A stretch of 59,363 nucleotides of DNA, from positions 1-59,363 of the forward strand of contig SYDY01000076.1 in assembly GCA_005801425.1 (NCBI GenBank). Reading direction: 5' to 3'. The notes beneath the pieces are model-generated. The model was not told where the DNA came from, did not search any database, and saw nothing but the letters and a program-made list of their open reading frames with translations. Made by a program: the position numbers and the translations under genes. The stretch's first letter is position 1. Every line of letters starts with the position of its first letter. Of this stretch, positions 17,420-26,124 are shown one piece after another. The DNA is from Bdellovibrionales bacterium. GTDB taxonomy: Bacteria; Myxococcota; XYA12-FULL-58-9; SYDY01.

Positions 17420-18481
17420 ATGAGTTCAAATATTCAATCGTCTAAAGCCACATCCACCACTCTCTCTGCCCTAGAGTATTCACAAATAAGGCAACGTGCT
17501 GGACAATCTTTTTTAAAAACAGCGCGCCTTCAAGCGTCACCGGCCGTAAAAGTTTGCGGCCCCATGCTGCCGCCAGATACCTACGAAACCTTTCGACAAG
17601 ACATACAAAGAGTCGGGAAGTCGATGGAGCCCCACAACAGTCTAATCATCGAAAGATTGCGCCTCTATGTCCTACCCAATTCTTTTTTCAATGAAGACAA
17701 AGCGGAATGCCTGTTTACCATTCGTCGCGATGTTAAAGCCCGCGATGCCGTGGATGCCGTTCTCGCACCGCAAGCACGCGTCCCCGATCTCAATTTTCCT
17801 GTCACCATCGATTGCGCCAAATGGCTTTTCTTTGCACAAGTGAAATTTCTCATCGAAGAGCTCGGTGAAGATCGTGCCACCGCCCTTTTGCGCTGTGGTG
17901 CACTCGATCGGTCCTCATTTTGCATCTCAGCAAGAGAGGCCACGCCACCACCCTTCCTGCGTTTTTTCTGGACCGCCGTCCCAGACACTGCCCCCCATGT
18001 GCTCGTACCTGGCGACATTCTTTGCCTCTTTGGAACCCAAGAGTGTGTTGCAAAGCGCCCATTAAGCGCATGGCACGGACAAAGCATTGGCGTTGTCAAC
18101 GAGGAAAATTCCAGCATCGGGTTCGGTGAACCAGAGAGCAAAGACATCGCATTTTGGCACACGATGCTCGCAAAAGCGGGCAAAGCACCCCGCACGAAAT
18201 ACGAAAAAGTCGCCCATGACGTACTCACCGAAGCAGGTATCGACCCAACACAAGAAACCCAATTCCTTAAAAAAGTTCCTGACAACGCCGTCGTGCTATG
18301 GAGTCGATTGGATCCCGAACAAATCGCATGGGCAAAAACAGCGCCCCTCCACGAAGTTCAAATTGCCATGAGCATGATGACGCTGTCGTGCAGGTACAAA
18401 ACATCGCCGGAGCTGTTTAAAAAAGACAAAGTAGGGGCGCAGCTTGCTGCGTCCAAGGCAGGGGAAGCCCTACGTTGTTAG
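17420..18481 (+). CDS. putative papain-like (NlpC/P60-like) cysteine hydrolase, 353 aa
   Basis: No family assignment is certain. Three motifs appear in the order and rough spacing of NlpC/P60-type enzymes. TIDCAKWLFF has candidate nucleophile Cys132. VPGDILCLFG (about 196-205) resembles the PGDLVFF strand. AWHGQSIGVV has candidate His219, with a polar residue about ten positions on. The N-terminal 120 residues are of unknown type and there is no signal peptide, so a cell-wall role would need another export route; a deamidase or amidase acting elsewhere is equally possible. The last 17 or so residues come from a palindromic repeat (18431-18473). The stop codon overlaps that of the convergent 690-aa gene (TTAG at 18478-18481). 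Confidence 0.5.
   Translation: MSSNIQSSKATSTTLSALEYSQIRQRAGQSFLKTARLQASPAVKVCGPMLPPDTYETFRQDIQRVGKSMEPHNSLIIERLRLYVLPNSFFNEDKAECLFTIRRDVKARDAVDAVLAPQARVPDLNFPVTIDCAKWLFFAQVKFLIEELGEDRATALLRCGALDRSSFCISAREATPPPFLRFFWTAVPDTAPHVLVPGDILCLFGTQECVAKRPLSAWHGQSIGVVNEENSSIGFGEPESKDIAFWHTMLAKAGKAPRTKYEKVAHDVLTEAGIDPTQETQFLKKVPDNAVVLWSRLDPEQIAWAKTAPLHEVQIAMSMMTLSCRYKTSPELFKKDKVGAQLAASKAGEALRC
18431..18473. repeat. palindromic repeat family A variant at the 3' end of a gene
   Basis: GTAGGGGCGCAGCTTGCTGC then GTCC, matching the inverted form at 48574-48600 (GGGCGCAGCAAGCAGCGCCC). It lies inside the 3' end of the 17420-18481 gene and determines its C-terminal residues. Confidence 0.65.
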
Positions 18482-20550
18482 GTCAAATGAAGCGCATGCA
18501 TGATGGCATGGGTGGCCGATGTGCTGTTCGCGTACGGCAAGCATCGATTGTACAAAGCCAACAATTCGCATGATGGTGTGTGCTTTGCTTGGATGATACT
18601 TGCTGCTTCAAGAACCGTTGCAGGAATTTCATGCATTATTTTTGTTAAATTGTCTGATTTTTTCGCTTTCTTTGCGATGGTATGGTCCAAACGCTGTTTC
18701 GCTTTGGCGCTCCAATCTTTGATCGCAAAAGCTTCGACATGTTCTGTACAACGTTTTTCAAGCAATTCTCTTAATGCCGTCACTTCTTTTTTGATGCCTG
18801 AGAAAACAGAAGAAGCATCGACTGCACTCGCCGTCATTTCACTTTCAACAAAATCAAGATAACTCGCAATTTGTTTAAGCTCGCCAGACTTTAACGATTT
18901 TCCAGAAAGACGGTTTCTGTATTCATGAAGCGTACGCAGGACATCTTCACCCGGATCTTTTTTGGAGACCTTGGTGGACACCGTTGTTTGTACGCTTATG
19001 CGCGAGACGTTGTCGGATCCATTCACCGAGATGTCTTCAGCCACGGGTTGTGCCACAATCGCCTGGCAATGCTCGTACAAAGCCAAAAGGCTCTGGGCAT
19101 CTTGGTTGTCAGGCAACAAACGCGCCGCTTCAAGGGCAACTTCGGGTGCCTTTTTTTCTATCAATTCACGAAGCACCTTCACGTGCGCGGATGTTTTCTT
19201 CACAGCGCGACCAAGCTGTTCGGTCACCGTGTCTTGCCAGGCTTTGGTTTCTTCAGATGCTATAATTTCTGAGCAACGCGCCATCAAAAGTTCACGCGCA
19301 GCACTTACCGAACCCATCACGTCCGACGGGAAAGATGGCACAATCGCAAGAACGGGATCTGCCTGCAAAACTTTTTGCGACAATTGTTCGATGGTTTCCA
19401 AACAATGGCTCAATGTTCCCTGCGTGAGCGTTGAAGAATTTATTTCGAGGCAACATGCTTCGCACTGTGCCATGAGGTCTTCTTTTTTATCTTTTGCATC
19501 TTGAACCGCAGAAACCATACTTTGTTTGCGTTCATGAAGGATGCCATTCCACGTCGCAAATGCATCCATGCCATGGGCAACATCGGCTGCAGTCCATGTT
19601 CTCATGTCCACGGATGCCCACACATTCAGAAGTTCATTTTGGATATTCACCAAGCCTTCCATCGCTTCTTGCGAAACATTGTTCATCGAAGAGACAGGTG
19701 CCATGAGCTCGGCTCCATGCGTCGTGCACGCATCCATGGATTTTTTTGAAGCCGCTGAAAATGCAGTGCCTTCGCTTTCCCAGCGCGCATGGATCATATT
19801 CTGCACAAGATCTGCCGTTTGCTGGATCCATGCTTGATCGGCCTCAGGAAACGATTGCGCAACAACCGATTTGACGGCATCAAAAAATATCGGCGTCCGT
19901 ACGTTTGCAGCCACATAACCCATCTCGGAAGCATGCAATGCAAGCCAAGCACGTACATCTTTTTCGATCGTACGAACCGGATATGTTTTGTAATTTTTTC
20001 CTTGAAACAATTCGCGGAGAGATTCCCAAAGACGTCTCAAAACCCCTGCATTGTTGATATATTGAAACGCATGGACGCCTGCTGAAACCGTGTCGTCCAA
20101 GCTATGCAACAAACCATCCACTTTTTCGCCTGTACGATGAAAGAGCTGATCGGTGATCGATGCCTCAATGGCCATGGGCAATCTGTTCGGCGTGCCGGTG
20201 CCGAGATAAGCCTGAAGATCCACCGCAGGCGGTTTGGCATAGGAGAGATCTTCGGAAAATGCGGCCTGTGATCCCTTCAAGGCCGCACTCAGCTGCTTGA
20301 CTTGTTCAGGCAACAAGGCTCCGCTCCCTAAAAGCACTTGGGCCTGATCCATCAAACGGTGCGCAACACCCTGGTCCATGAGGGTACTGTCTTTGGCGCG
20401 TTCAAGAAATGAAATCACCCCATCGTACGCTTGCTTCACTTTGGCGGTATCTAGGGGTGCCGCAATCCCCCTGTCGCGATAGGCGCTGGCCTCATCGGTG
20501 TTGAATAAAGGACTTGAAGCCAAATCTTTCAAACGAATTTCACTACCCAT
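18478..20550 (-). CDS. hypothetical helical protein, 690 aa, paralogue of 15780-17294 with an extra C-terminal module
   Basis: Shares the N-terminal and central blocks of the 504-aa paralogue: GVAHRLMDQAQVLLGSGALL, LGTGTPNRLPMAIEASIT, LFQGKNYKTYPVRTIEKD, WTAADVAHGM. It is longer because the C-terminal module is present twice. The first copy ends near SLLALYEHCQAIV and the second, after a Ser/Thr-rich linker with VSRISVQTTVSTKVSKK, ends near ELLALYNRCLPYA. Each copy has the pattern W...L...I/V-KK then about 25 residues and a Leu-rich helix. Soluble, helical, no signal peptide. Start ATG with GAGGAAA upstream. Divergent from mrp. Function unknown. Confidence 0.72.
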   Translation of the reverse strand: MGSEIRLKDLASSPLFNTDEASAYRDRGIAAPLDTAKVKQAYDGVISFLERAKDSTLMDQGVAHRLMDQAQVLLGSGALLPEQVKQLSAALKGSQAAFSEDLSYAKPPAVDLQAYLGTGTPNRLPMAIEASITDQLFHRTGEKVDGLLHSLDDTVSAGVHAFQYINNAGVLRRLWESLRELFQGKNYKTYPVRTIEKDVRAWLALHASEMGYVAANVRTPIFFDAVKSVVAQSFPEADQAWIQQTADLVQNMIHARWESEGTAFSAASKKSMDACTTHGAELMAPVSSMNNVSQEAMEGLVNIQNELLNVWASVDMRTWTAADVAHGMDAFATWNGILHERKQSMVSAVQDAKDKKEDLMAQCEACCLEINSSTLTQGTLSHCLETIEQLSQKVLQADPVLAIVPSFPSDVMGSVSAARELLMARCSEIIASEETKAWQDTVTEQLGRAVKKTSAHVKVLRELIEKKAPEVALEAARLLPDNQDAQSLLALYEHCQAIVAQPVAEDISVNGSDNVSRISVQTTVSTKVSKKDPGEDVLRTLHEYRNRLSGKSLKSGELKQIASYLDFVESEMTASAVDASSVFSGIKKEVTALRELLEKRCTEHVEAFAIKDWSAKAKQRLDHTIAKKAKKSDNLTKIMHEIPATVLEAASIIQAKHTPSCELLALYNRCLPYANSTSATHAIMHALHLT

Positions 20551-20657
20551 TGTGTTTCCTCAGCGTTACGAGACGTCTGACAATGACTTACACACGCCCC
20601 GCAGATATTCCAACGTAAAATCAATGATGTGCGATCTCGTTGTTGCCTTGAGAAGCG

Positions 20658-20753
20658 GATGGGGTCATATGTTGCGTTGTTACGGTTATATTATGTTGAA
20701 AAAATTGACGCACAATGACACAAACCGCAACAACGCAACATATGACCCCATCG
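20658..20753. promoter_or_regulatory. perfect 24-bp inverted repeat in the mrp leader
   Basis: The left arm 20658-20681 begins GATGGGGTCATATGTTGCG. The right arm 20730-20753 is its exact reverse complement, with a 48-base spacer that is AT-rich and contains a run of A. The right arm ends one base before the GGGAG ribosome binding site of mrp (20754-20758). In RNA the two arms could pair and close a large loop next to the start codon. In DNA it could be a pair of operator half-sites between mrp and the divergent 690-aa gene. It matches none of repeat families A, B or C. Confidence 0.7.
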
Positions 20754-20762
20754 GGAGCCACC

Positions 20763-21953
20763 ATGAGCGCCGAAAAAATGCCAGGTATTAAACACATCGT
20801 CGCCATCGCCAGCGGTAAAGGCGGCGTGGGTAAATCAACCCTTAGCGTGCATCTCGCCATCGCCCTCGCACACAAAGGCCTGCGGGTTGGGCTTGTGGAT
20901 CTTGATATTTTGGGACCCAGCGTTCCTATCATGCTGGGGATCCACTACGGCGAGCCCCCAGACAATATCGGTGGTAAGTTCGTTCCCATCCAAGCACACG
21001 GCATCAAAACCATCTCCATGGGCATGCTCACCGATCACGATTCACCCGCCATTTTGCGTGGCCCCATGGTCACCAAATACATGCGGTTGTTCATCGAACA
21101 GGTGGACTGGGGTGAACTCGATGTGCTCTTGCTCGATTTGCCACCCGGCACAGGCGACACACAACTTTCGTTGGCACAGGCCATTCCGCTTTCAGGCGCT
21201 GTGATCATCACGACACCCCAAGAGGTGAGCCTAAACATCGCCCGGCGCGGGCTTCGCATGTTTGAAAAAGTACAAGTGCCTATCTTGGGTATGGTCGAAA
21301 ACATGGCAGGTTTTGGTTGCCCGTCATGCGGTGTTGTCACCCATGTGTTCAAAGAACATGGCGCCACAAAACTTGCCGATCAAACCCATACCCGTTTGCT
21401 GGGGAGTGTTCCGCTTGATCCACGCATTGTGGAAGCCGGTGATGCAGGCATACCCGTAAGCGTCCAACATCCAAGCGCAGCAAGCACGCATGCCTTTGCC
21501 AGCGTTGCAGATGCATTGTGCGATGCGCTTGAACAAGCCACAGGGCCCGTTTTGGCCGGTTTTACGTGGCAATGGCAATCCGGTGAAGGTGCCCCCGATT
21601 GGGATCATACGTCACCCACAAGCGACGCTGGCAATGCACGTATTCCTGTGTCCATGCGCAAGAAAGATCCGCGCACCTTACAAATTCGCTGGCAAGATGG
21701 TGTCGTGCTCGATTACGACGTGCGTGATCTGCGTCTTGCATGTCCCTGTGCCCATTGCGTGGATGAAGTTTCTCGGGTCCGCACGTTGGATCCCAATTCT
21801 ATCCCCTCGGACATTGAACCGCGCCGTCTTTCGGGCGTAGGACGCTATGCCGTCACGGTGAGCTGGACCGATGGTCACAGCACCGGCATATACAGTTATG
21901 ATCGCCTCCGCGAATCGGGCGAGCATGCTGCACACAACCGATTTGAAGTTTAG
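20763..21953 (+). CDS. mrp: Mrp/ApbC-type Fe-S cluster carrier ATPase fused to a DUF971 domain
   Basis: Cytoplasmic P-loop ATPase that binds and delivers Fe-S clusters, 396 aa. Deviant Walker A SGKGGVGKST near residue 15, switch region LLLDLPPGTGDTQLS, and the cluster-binding pair CPSCG (Cys-x-x-Cys) are present. After about residue 290 a second domain begins (RTLQIRWQDGVVLDYDVRDLRLACPC), a DUF971/GBBH-like module found alone or fused to Mrp in many bacteria. The ATG at 20763 is chosen because GGGAG lies just before it; two earlier in-frame ATGs lie inside an inverted repeat and lack a ribosome binding site. nfu follows after 10 bases. Confidence 0.93.
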   Translation: MSAEKMPGIKHIVAIASGKGGVGKSTLSVHLAIALAHKGLRVGLVDLDILGPSVPIMLGIHYGEPPDNIGGKFVPIQAHGIKTISMGMLTDHDSPAILRGPMVTKYMRLFIEQVDWGELDVLLLDLPPGTGDTQLSLAQAIPLSGAVIITTPQEVSLNIARRGLRMFEKVQVPILGMVENMAGFGCPSCGVVTHVFKEHGATKLADQTHTRLLGSVPLDPRIVEAGDAGIPVSVQHPSAASTHAFASVADALCDALEQATGPVLAGFTWQWQSGEGAPDWDHTSPTSDAGNARIPVSMRKKDPRTLQIRWQDGVVLDYDVRDLRLACPCAHCVDEVSRVRTLDPNSIPSDIEPRRLSGVGRYAVTVSWTDGHSTGIYSYDRLRESGEHAAHNRFEV

Positions 21954-21963
21954 AGGTTTTATC

Positions 21964-22584
21964 GTGGGGATCTTTGGGCAACCCAAATTGCAAATTGAGG
22001 GACGCATTTCTGAGCGCGATCCCAACACGTGCACATTCACCGCCAATTCACAGCTGGCTGAAGGCAAAGCGGTGATGGTCGACCGCGGGCAAGATGCCTC
22101 CGATGTGCCGTTGGCCGAGCGTTTGTTTATGGTGGAAGGAATAAGGCGTGTTCTCATCCACGAAACAACCGTCACGGTCACCAAAGAAGCCGATTACGAT
22201 TGGCGTAAAGTGGCACCGGGTATCGGCATGGCCATGCGTGAACAGCATACGTCGGGAACACCCGCTGTGTTGCGCCGTGATGATGGCCAAGTGGCCGAAG
22301 TACCGCACATCCCCGATCAAGAACTCACGGTAAGTGTACAGCGCGTGATTGATACAGAAATCACGCCCATGCTCGCGCAGCACAGCGGAAATATCATGCT
22401 TCAGCGCGTACAAGATGGCGATGTTTACGTGCAATTGTCGGGCGGTTGCCAAGGCTGCGGTGCCGCAGCCCTTACGTTGGCCATGGGCATCACGCAAACA
22501 CTTAAAACACGGGTGCCGGGCGTGCGCCGTGTCGTTGATACAACCGATCACAGCGCGGGCGAGAAGCCTTACATATCCCCTTAA
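21964..22584 (+). CDS. nfuA: Nfu-type Fe-S scaffold/carrier protein, GTG start
   Basis: About 206 aa, two domains. The N-terminal Nfu domain reads ISERDPNTCTFTANSQLAEG and continues to LAERLFMVEGIRRVLIHETTVTVTK and DWRKVAPGI. The C-terminal NifU-like domain carries the cluster-binding Cys-x-x-Cys in QLSGGCQGCGAAALTLAMGI. The GTG at 21964 is chosen because AGAGG, overlapping the mrp stop codon, lies eight bases upstream; the open frame extends to 21871 but that part overlaps mrp. The tight coupling to mrp indicates a shared role in Fe-S cluster delivery. Confidence 0.9.
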   Translation: MGIFGQPKLQIEGRISERDPNTCTFTANSQLAEGKAVMVDRGQDASDVPLAERLFMVEGIRRVLIHETTVTVTKEADYDWRKVAPGIGMAMREQHTSGTPAVLRRDDGQVAEVPHIPDQELTVSVQRVIDTEITPMLAQHSGNIMLQRVQDGDVYVQLSGGCQGCGAAALTLAMGITQTLKTRVPGVRRVVDTTDHSAGEKPYISP

Positions 22585-22595
22585 TTTCCTGATCG

Positions 22596-24239
22596 TCACT
22601 CTTCTCTGCTCAAATGCGTATCAAGCAACGTTTCAAGCATCGGTCTTATCGTCGTACATTGTGCTGCATATTTCATGGTCCGCTCACGTTCTGGATCGTG
22701 TGCTGATCGGCGGACAGTGCCTGGCGAGGATCTCAAAGCACTCTTCGCCATCGTATTGGCTTCACCCGTCGCTTGATTCCAAATATCTTGATTGACGTGA
22801 AGCACCTCCACGCCGGTCAATCGTGCAAACACTCTGTCGCGGATCACTTCACCTGGAATAGCACCATTGAGTGCACTTGGCATTGCATGATATCGTTTGC
22901 TGTCCCATTCAATATACAGAGTTATTTCTGGTATTTTCACCAGTTTTTTCTTAATTCGTACGGTCTCTGGCGGAACTACAAAAATCGCATCGGGCGTGTA
23001 TCCTGCACATGGCCTCGGCGCTTTTCGACTCACTTTTTCTGCATTGCCTGCTTTCTGAAATTGACGGTCTTCCTGAATAGCTGCGAGCACGTCGCGCAAC
23101 AAAACCTCATGGGGTTGAGAAGACACCCCTGCGGAGGCAGCTGCACTTGGATGGGTCAAATGCCATTCCGTATGATTAAATCCTCTGAGCGCTGCACAAG
23201 CCTGGCTACTCTCCCTACAACCGTCATCGAGCCATGCAACCACAACGCGCGCAAGATACAAATCATTTGCCTTCACAATGGAAAAAGGACTTGGTTTTCG
23301 TGACTGTGCTTCACGGAAAAGACCAGCAATGATCCCACGAAACGTGGTGAGCAAGCCTTCATCTCGGCCAGACATACCATTGTCCAAATCGACCAAATTA
23401 AGATCGGCCACAGCACAGGCTAAGCACTGCAAAGTATCCAAGATTGTGGGCGATGTGGACGAATCAATAGAAACACCCACCAATGCCTGCTGCACAATGC
23501 CACGCAGCGCAGAGCCACTGGCTTCATCAAGACAATCGACACGCAGCAAGGACAAACTAAAAAGAATCTCCGTTACGTCATCGAGCTTAGGCGGAGAAGG
23601 AAGTGACGCCAGTGCCTTCCCAATATACGCGGGCAGTGCATCGAGCAGAATGCGTGAATTCAGATCCGATGCAATGTTGTCTTCGATTGCCCCGCGTAAA
23701 ACATCTTTGATATTTGTAACTGAAATGGGGCCCGCATGAATCGCACTCATAAAGCCTAAGACAGATGCCGACGTTGGTGAGTTCCCGCACGACATGGACA
23801 AAACGGACAAATCAGGCAACGACAGAAAAGACCCGCCTTGCAGTTGCGGATATGGTATTGGGTCAGCCTGAGTAGGTACCGGTACACTGGCCGACCGCTG
23901 GCGCTGCAGTGGATGTAAATCTTCTTCATCGAAAACAGAAATCTTCGTCGCGGCCATCTCAACCGGAGAGTCTGGGGCTTTGGGTATCATCGAACTGCGA
24001 TTTTGCTTCTTGCGCTGACTTTTTGTAGGTGCCGCGCTCGGCGGTGGTTCGGGTGCCGGCTGACTTATGATATCTGACTTCGAGGAGGGATCGGGTTTTG
24101 TGGCCGTACAATCCATCCGATCCCCACGACCCAAAAGACCATACAGGCACTTTATAATCGGGGCACAAACCCCCTCCTCCTTATGGGGTTCTTTTTCTGC
24201 GCGTACAGGGGGACTCCCTGGCACGGGGCGTGATGACAT
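22596..24239 (-). CDS. RAP-like/PD-(D/E)XK-like domain protein, copy 1, 547 aa
   Basis: Residues 1-110 are Pro/Ser/Lys-rich and probably disordered, with a basic patch (KSQRKKQNR). Residues about 130-390 are helical with repeated Leu/Ala patterns, possibly a helical-repeat scaffold. The C-terminus resembles the RAP domain, a PD-(D/E)XK-fold module: YTPDAIFVV, then LYIEWDSKRYHAMPSALNG, then a helix and VEVLHVNQDIWNQ. These line up with the RAP pattern IEvDGpsHF, lKrrlL, G.vI.ip..eW. The PD and D-S-K residues would fit a PD-(D/E)XK site. RAP proteins are mainly eukaryotic organelle RNA-binding proteins (known family fact). Start ATG with AGGAG upstream. It is convergent with nfu. Confidence 0.6.
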   Translation of the reverse strand: MSSRPVPGSPPVRAEKEPHKEEGVCAPIIKCLYGLLGRGDRMDCTATKPDPSSKSDIISQPAPEPPPSAAPTKSQRKKQNRSSMIPKAPDSPVEMAATKISVFDEEDLHPLQRQRSASVPVPTQADPIPYPQLQGGSFLSLPDLSVLSMSCGNSPTSASVLGFMSAIHAGPISVTNIKDVLRGAIEDNIASDLNSRILLDALPAYIGKALASLPSPPKLDDVTEILFSLSLLRVDCLDEASGSALRGIVQQALVGVSIDSSTSPTILDTLQCLACAVADLNLVDLDNGMSGRDEGLLTTFRGIIAGLFREAQSRKPSPFSIVKANDLYLARVVVAWLDDGCRESSQACAALRGFNHTEWHLTHPSAAASAGVSSQPHEVLLRDVLAAIQEDRQFQKAGNAEKVSRKAPRPCAGYTPDAIFVVPPETVRIKKKLVKIPEITLYIEWDSKRYHAMPSALNGAIPGEVIRDRVFARLTGVEVLHVNQDIWNQATGEANTMAKSALRSSPGTVRRSAHDPERERTMKYAAQCTTIRPMLETLLDTHLSREE

Positions 24240-24300
24240 ACGAGAGACTCCTGCTAGGGACTCTCAAAGTATACCCACAAATTAAATTCATCAGATTATT
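24240..24300 (-). promoter_or_regulatory. conserved leader of the RAP-like genes, candidate promoter
   Basis: The region before copy 1 and the region before copy 2 (25988-26050) share blocks: ATGAATTTAATTT against ATGAATCTAATTT, then a TATACTTTGAGAGTC against CACTTTAAGAGTC, then a GGAG-containing ribosome site. TATACT at 24273-24268 is a plausible -10 box; no good -35 was found. Conservation could also be simple duplication history. Confidence 0.4.
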
Positions 24301-24349
24301 TTATAAAGAAACAGAATCGCACATTCAAGCACATTGCCACACCCGTTGC

Positions 24350-25987
24350 TCACTGCTTCTTGCCTTCTAAATCCAAATGCGTATCAAGCAACGTTTCAAG
24401 CATCGGTTTTATCGTCATACAAAGTGCCGCATGTTTCATGGTCCGCTCACGTTCTAGATCGGGTGGAAATCGACGCACAGTGCCTGGTGAGAACCTCAAA
24501 GCATTCTTCGCTATCGTACTGGCTTCACCCGTCGCTTGATTCCAAATATCTTGACTGATGTGCAACACAGCAACACCCGTGACACGCGCGAGCACGCGGT
24601 CCCGGATCACCTCGCCCGGAACAGTACCATTCAATGCACTCGGCATGGCATGGTATCGCTTGCTGTCCCATTCAATATACAGAGTTCTCTCCGGTATTTT
24701 CACCAATTTTTTCTTTATTCGTATGATCTCTGGTGAAACCACAAAAAGCGCATCGGGCGTGTAACCGGCACATGGCCTCGGTGCTTCTCGACTCACTTTT
24801 TCGAAATGACCTGCTTTCTGACGCTCTCCCTGGAGCTCTGCAAGTAGAGTGCGCATCAAAACTTCGTGCGGCTGATCAGCGACACCTGCGAGGGCTGCAG
24901 CACTTGGATTCGTCAAATGCCATTCCGTATCATGAAACCCCTTGAGCGCTGCGCAAGCCTGTCTACTCTCTTTAGAATCTTCATCAAGCCACGCAACCAC
25001 AACGCGTGCAAGATGCAAATCACTTGCCGTCTGAATGGAAAAACTACCGGATCTTCGTGACTGTGCTTCACAAAAGACATCGGTCATGATCCCACGAAAC
25101 GTGGTAAGTAAAACCTCATCCCGCGCAGGAAGAACATTGTTCAAATCAACCAAATTAAGATTGGCCACAGCACTGGCGAGACGCTGCAAAGTATTCAATG
25201 TTCTGGGCGATGTTGACGAATCAATAGACACAGCGCCCAATACCTGTTGCACCACAGCACGCAGCGCAGATCCACTGACTTCATCAAGACAATCAACACG
25301 CAACCGAGATAAACAAAAAAGGATCTCCGTTACCTCATCCAACGTAGGTGGAGAAGAAAGCGACGCAAGCGCCTTTCCTACATACGCAGGCAGTGCGTTA
25401 AGTAAAATGCGTGAGTCAAGATCAGATGCAATGTTGTCGTTTGCATTGCGTAAAACATCGTTGATGTTTTGGATTGAAACGGGGCCGGCACAAACATCCT
25501 TCATAAAAGCCAACACAGAACCGCCTGCAGGCGGTGAGCTTCCACGCAAAACGTTTAAATCTGGCAACGAAATGGAAAACCCGTTTCCCATTGCTGGCGC
25601 TAACGCTTCATCAGCGTGTGCAGTAGGCGGTGCGCTCACCGAACGTTGGCGTTCCAACGGCATATGGAAATCTTCAGGAGTGAAAATGGGATCAGGTGTT
25701 TTTTTCTCATTTGTCGCTTTTGAAGGTTCTGGAGGCACATCAGCTTGCTTCAACTTCTTCGACTTCTTCGTCTTTGGCACGCACTGTGGTGCCTCTGGGC
25801 CAGGCTGAGTGGCTACCGTCACTGATTCAAGGGCTGTGGTCGATGGTGCCGCGACATGCTCAATCCGATCCCCACCACCAAACAAACCTCGCAGGCAGTC
25901 TATCAGTGGATCACAAAGCCCCGCCTGCCGAGGTTCTTCTGCGGTATGCACAGAGGGAACTCCCCCTGAAACGGGCCGTGATCCCAT
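24350..25987 (-). CDS. RAP-like/PD-(D/E)XK-like domain protein, copy 2, 545 aa
   Basis: Close paralogue of copy 1 along its whole length, with matching landmarks: MGSRPVSG against MSSRPVPG, a Lys-rich N-terminus (PKTKKSKKLKQAD), NDNIASDLDSRILLNALPAYVGKALASL, and LSRLRVDCLDEVSGSAL. The C-terminal domain is the most conserved part: CAGYTPDALFVVSPEIIRIK, LYIEWDSKRYHAMPSALNG, VIRDRVLARVTGVAVLHISQ, DIWNQATGEAS. Divergence is concentrated in the disordered N-terminal region, so the C-terminal domain appears to be under constraint. No signal peptide. Start ATG with GGAG upstream. Part of a tandem array with copy 1 and the stump at 26125. Confidence 0.6.
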   Translation of the reverse strand: MGSRPVSGGVPSVHTAEEPRQAGLCDPLIDCLRGLFGGGDRIEHVAAPSTTALESVTVATQPGPEAPQCVPKTKKSKKLKQADVPPEPSKATNEKKTPDPIFTPEDFHMPLERQRSVSAPPTAHADEALAPAMGNGFSISLPDLNVLRGSSPPAGGSVLAFMKDVCAGPVSIQNINDVLRNANDNIASDLDSRILLNALPAYVGKALASLSSPPTLDEVTEILFCLSRLRVDCLDEVSGSALRAVVQQVLGAVSIDSSTSPRTLNTLQRLASAVANLNLVDLNNVLPARDEVLLTTFRGIMTDVFCEAQSRRSGSFSIQTASDLHLARVVVAWLDEDSKESRQACAALKGFHDTEWHLTNPSAAALAGVADQPHEVLMRTLLAELQGERQKAGHFEKVSREAPRPCAGYTPDALFVVSPEIIRIKKKLVKIPERTLYIEWDSKRYHAMPSALNGTVPGEVIRDRVLARVTGVAVLHISQDIWNQATGEASTIAKNALRFSPGTVRRFPPDLERERTMKHAALCMTIKPMLETLLDTHLDLEGKKQ

Positions 25988-26124
25988 ACAAGAGTCTCCA
26001 GTGGAGGATGACTCTTAAAGTGTAGTCCAGAAATTAGATTCATAAGGTTATTTTGTAATAAAGAATGGCCCACACGGCAGCACTTTGTCGCACCTTTGGG
26101 GCATTGTTTCGTCGCTTCGATGCC

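Noticed and set aside
21871-21963. Upstream start for nfu
   Set aside because: These codons lie inside the mrp DUF971 domain; the GTG at 21964 with AGAGG fits the family N-terminus.
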